Below, piece by piece: positions 6,756 through 8,777 of a DNA stretch of 8,777 nt (its first letter is position 1; the number at the start of each line of letters is the position of its first letter). Under the pieces are notes generated by a model. That model did not search any database. It was given only the letters and a program-made list of their open reading frames with translations, and was not told where the DNA came from. This stretch comes from Alphaproteobacteria bacterium (GTDB taxonomy: Bacteria > Pseudomonadota > Alphaproteobacteria > Sphingomonadales > Emcibacteraceae), in the NCBI GenBank assembly GCA_030432815.1, contig JAUILB010000103.1:1-8777 (forward strand), in the 5' to 3' direction. The position numbers were made by a program, and so were the translations under genes.

Positions 6756-7454
6756 ATGCTAACGCCACATGACCAGAAACAAGAACATGAAAAAGTAAAT
6801 ATAGCTGTATATCAATCACTTGAAGAGACAAGTGACAGTCTTGCTGAACGTGTTTATCACCAGTTAAGTGAAATGATAATGAATGGTGATTTTAATTACG
6901 GTGACCCATTACAGGAAAGACGTATTGCGGAAATGATGAATGTGTCACGTACCCCCGTCAGGGAAGCCATCGGCCGACTTGAAGCAGATGGATTCGTGGA
7001 ACGGAAAGCAGGGCGTGTTATTGTGCGTGAAGTCCGGTTACAGGAATTTGTGGAAATACTTCATGTTAGAAAGTTACTTGAATGTGATGCTGCAAGAGAA
7101 GCGGCAAAAAATGTTGATGCGAAAGATTTGCAGCGCGTACGGACTGAGATTGAAAAGTTACTTGAAAATCGTATCACCAGTGCCAAGGAACTCCGTGCCG
7201 TGGATGATATGTTCCATAATTTGATTGTCGAAGCATCAAAAAATAAATTGATTGTTGAACTGGTCACGGATCTCAGGCGGCGCACTGCAATGTTTGATCA
7301 TGACCGTATGCCGACACGATTCCTTCCGGGAAATCGCGAACATCTCGATATTATTGATGCACTGGAAAAGCGGGACGGTACACTCGCGTCAGCCCGCATG
7401 GCCCGCCACATTAATAATGTCCATAAAAGTATTTTTGAGAAATGGAATCTTTAA
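6756..7454 (+). CDS. GntR-family transcriptional regulator, FadR subfamily (FCD domain)
   Basis: This 232-residue DNA-binding regulator has an N-terminal winged helix (~28-92) with the GntR signature: LAERVYHQL, then DPLQERRIAEMMNVSRTP and VREAIGRLEADGFVER. The C-terminal all-helical FCD effector domain (~95-225) carries the likely metal-binding set D150, H154 (DDMFHNLI), H196 (NREHLDII) and H218 (MARHIN). Such domains usually bind carboxylate ligands through the metal. Start is ATG at 6756 with AGAGG 7 bases upstream; about 27 residues precede the winged helix. It is divergent from the hydantoinase operon, with tandem TGGT/ACCA palindromes between them, and is followed 3 bp later by the racemase gene. 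I infer a local repressor of both units, relieved by a substrate or intermediate. The effector cannot be named from sequence. Confidence 0.93.
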   Translation: MLTPHDQKQEHEKVNIAVYQSLEETSDSLAERVYHQLSEMIMNGDFNYGDPLQERRIAEMMNVSRTPVREAIGRLEADGFVERKAGRVIVREVRLQEFVEILHVRKLLECDAAREAAKNVDAKDLQRVRTEIEKLLENRITSAKELRAVDDMFHNLIVEASKNKLIVELVTDLRRRTAMFDHDRMPTRFLPGNREHLDIIDALEKRDGTLASARMARHINNVHKSIFEKWNL

Positions 7455-7457
7455 ATC

Positions 7458-8117
7458 ATGAATGACAAAGACGTGCCGGACATACTTGTCATTAATGCCA
7501 ATTCGTCCTGTTCCGTGACGGATAACATGAAAGAAGAATTAGCCGGGCCCACAACAATGCTTAATCTGAAAATAGATTATACAGAGATTGCAGATGCGCC
7601 AGCGGCGATTGAAAGTAGCGAAGATGTAATTTTAGCTCATAAACTCACAACTGAATTTGTTAAAAAAACGAAAGCCAGAAGTTACGTCATCGCCTGTTTC
7701 TGTGATCCTGGCGTTAAGGAACTTCGCGCCCTTGGTTATGGCAATGTTTTCGGGATTGCTGAAAGCGCAATGCATATGGCGGCAAACTCTGGTGGCAAAT
7801 TCGGAATTCTGTCCATTTCAGATACGTCAGTGGCCCGCCACAAGGATCAGGTGAAGGATGCGGGCCTGTCAGAAATGCTGGCGGCTGATCTGCCGCTTGA
7901 TATTGGTGTACTTGAACTGGAACATATGAGCGCAAGACCCAAAATAGAAGAAACGGCAAGCAAACTTGTAAAAGAATATGATGCCAGATCCATCATACTT
8001 GGTTGTGCCGGTATGGGCGTGCATAGAAAGTGGCTTCAGGATTTATTAGGTATACCGGTGATTGATCCCTGCTGGGCGGGAGTGGCAATGGCTGCTGCTA
8101 CGCTGGGGATGTTATAG
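7458..8117 (+). CDS. Hydantoin racemase / Asp-Glu racemase family protein
   Basis: This 219-residue protein belongs to the cofactor-independent Asp/Glu/hydantoin racemase superfamily, which uses two cysteines as acid and base. Both are visible in hydantoin-racemase context: C80 in IACFCDPGV and C183 in LGCAGMG. FGIAESAMHMA and IPVIDPCWAGVAMA also match that branch, and the N-terminal INANSS corresponds to the usual INPNTS. Hydantoin racemases interconvert D- and L-5-substituted hydantoins so that a stereoselective hydantoinase can consume both; a divergent hydantoinase gene next door fits. Start is ATG at 7458, only 3 bp after the GntR stop, with no strong ribosome site (GGA 12 bases upstream), so coupled translation is likely. 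Other members of the superfamily are amino acid racemases, maleate isomerase and arylmalonate decarboxylase, but the cysteine contexts favour hydantoin racemase. Confidence 0.87.
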   Translation: MNDKDVPDILVINANSSCSVTDNMKEELAGPTTMLNLKIDYTEIADAPAAIESSEDVILAHKLTTEFVKKTKARSYVIACFCDPGVKELRALGYGNVFGIAESAMHMAANSGGKFGILSISDTSVARHKDQVKDAGLSEMLAADLPLDIGVLELEHMSARPKIEETASKLVKEYDARSIILGCAGMGVHRKWLQDLLGIPVIDPCWAGVAMAAATLGML

Positions 8118-8163
8118 TCATTCAAACGTATAAAATTAAAAATTTAAAAGACAGGAGTAATAA

Positions 8164-8777
8164 ATGGATTTAGGAATTAAGGGACGCAAGGCTATCATAT
8201 GTGCATCGTCAAAAGGGCTGGGGAAAGCCTGTGCGATGACATTAGCGGAGGATGGTGTCCATGTATTTATCAATGGCCGCAACGCGGAAAAGCTTGAAGA
8301 AACAGCAAAGGAAATTCGCGAAAAAACGGGGGCTGAAGTTACAGCGGTGGCATGTGATGTAACCACACCGGAAGGACGTGCAAAAATTCTTGCGGCATGC
8401 CCGGATCCGGATATCCTGATCAACAATGCCGGCGGGCCGCCAACAGGAAACTTCCGTGATTGGGATAGGGATACATGGATCAAGGCGCTTGATTCAAACA
8501 TGCTGACCCAGATTGAATTGATCAAGGCCGTGGTTGACGGAATGATCGATCGCAAATTTGGCCGCATCGTCAACATAACATCGGGCGCTGTTAAGGCACC
8601 GATTAATGTACTTGGTCTTTCCAATGGAGCCCGTGCGGGTCTTACAGGATTTGTGGCGGGTGTTTCGCGCACAACTGTCAAAGATAATGTGACCATTAAT
8701 AATCTACTGCCCGGACCGTTTGAAACGGACCGCATCGCAGAAGTAATTGCCGGTGAAGCAAAGGCAAAAGGTATAAG
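8164..8777 (+). CDS. Atypical short-chain dehydrogenase/reductase, 3' end outside window
   Basis: This is a Rossmann-fold protein of the classical SDR superfamily, usually NAD(P)-dependent oxidoreductases of about 250-265 residues; 204 are visible. The nucleotide-binding loop is ASSKGLG (14-20) instead of TGxxxGIG, and the structural NNAG (87-90) is present. The catalytic serine equivalent S140 (NITSGA) is kept, but the YxxxK pair appears as SNGAR (153-157), with Ser for Tyr and Arg for Lys. This resembles the BKR-like SDR group that lacks a perfect catalytic tetrad, as I recall it from domain databases. The active site may work differently or the substrate may be unusual. Start is ATG at 8164 with a strong AGGAG 6 bases upstream. 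It lies 46 bp after the racemase gene on the same strand and may be co-transcribed. No substrate can be assigned. Confidence 0.86.
   Translation, partial: MDLGIKGRKAIICASSKGLGKACAMTLAEDGVHVFINGRNAEKLEETAKEIREKTGAEVTAVACDVTTPEGRAKILAACPDPDILINNAGGPPTGNFRDWDRDTWIKALDSNMLTQIELIKAVVDGMIDRKFGRIVNITSGAVKAPINVLGLSNGARAGLTGFVAGVSRTTVKDNVTINNLLPGPFETDRIAEVIAGEAKAKGI

Noticed and set aside
38..8067. A 13-base word CCGGTGATTGATC shared by 38-50 and 8055-8067
   Set aside because: Both copies encode PVID in unrelated proteins (acyl-CoA synthetase and racemase), so this is coding coincidence, not a repeat or attachment site.
8118..8163. The A+T-rich gap between racemase and SDR as a terminator or new promoter
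   Set aside because: It shows no GC-paired stem and no convincing -35/-10 pair. Only the AGGAG ribosome site is supportable.
8136..8735. A 199-codon minus-strand open frame at the right end
   Set aside because: It lies antisense to the SDR gene, which has a strong AGGAG site and clear family motifs. The antisense translation shows no recognisable domain.

Overview
The window reads as a Gram-negative proteobacterial chromosome segment, most likely alphaproteobacterial. This is an inference from the gene families: an AapP/GlnQ-type transporter ATPase, a PrpE-type acyl-CoA synthetase, a FadR-type GntR regulator and a hydantoin racemase. Base composition is moderate, with A+T-rich intergenic gaps and Shine-Dalgarno-led starts. 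I cannot name the genus. Coding density is very high. No stretch over 300 bases lacks a gene, and the longest gap is the 123-bp divergent promoter region at 6633-6755. I saw no RNA genes, insertion sequences, phage genes or CRISPR arrays.

Layout. (1) 2-766, plus strand: the C-terminal part of a propionyl/acetyl-CoA synthetase that enters from the left. (2) 6632 down to 755, minus strand: a compact five-gene run in the order D-hydantoinase/dihydropyrimidinase-like amidohydrolase, DapA/NAL-family lyase, solute-binding-protein/permease fusion, ABC ATPase, class V (SufS-fold) PLP enzyme. Gaps or overlaps between neighbours are 9 bp, -8 bp, -1 bp and 31 bp, so this looks like one operon. (3) 6633-6755: a divergent control region with three tandem 11-bp units built on the palindrome TGGTATACCA, the probable operator of the adjacent regulator. 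(4) 6756 onward, plus strand: a GntR/FCD regulator, a hydantoin-racemase-family enzyme 3 bp downstream, then an atypical short-chain dehydrogenase that runs off the right edge.

How the genes may work together. A FadR-type repressor sits between its own operon and a catabolic operon and probably responds to the pathway substrate or an intermediate. The transporter keeps the residues that grip the alpha-carboxyl and alpha-amino groups of amino acids, so an amino-acid-like or carbamoyl-amino-acid-like solute is the likely cargo. The racemase and hydantoinase suggest ring epimerisation and opening of a hydantoin or other cyclic amide. The class V PLP enzyme and the Schiff-base lyase could then process the amino acid or 2-oxo acid. 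The acyl-CoA synthetase and SDR may finish the carbon skeleton, or may be unrelated neighbours. No N-carbamoyl-amino-acid hydrolase is present in the window. With the non-canonical active sites of the DapA-like, class V and SDR proteins, this makes the true substrate uncertain. The cluster is the best candidate here for a pathway that has not been described.
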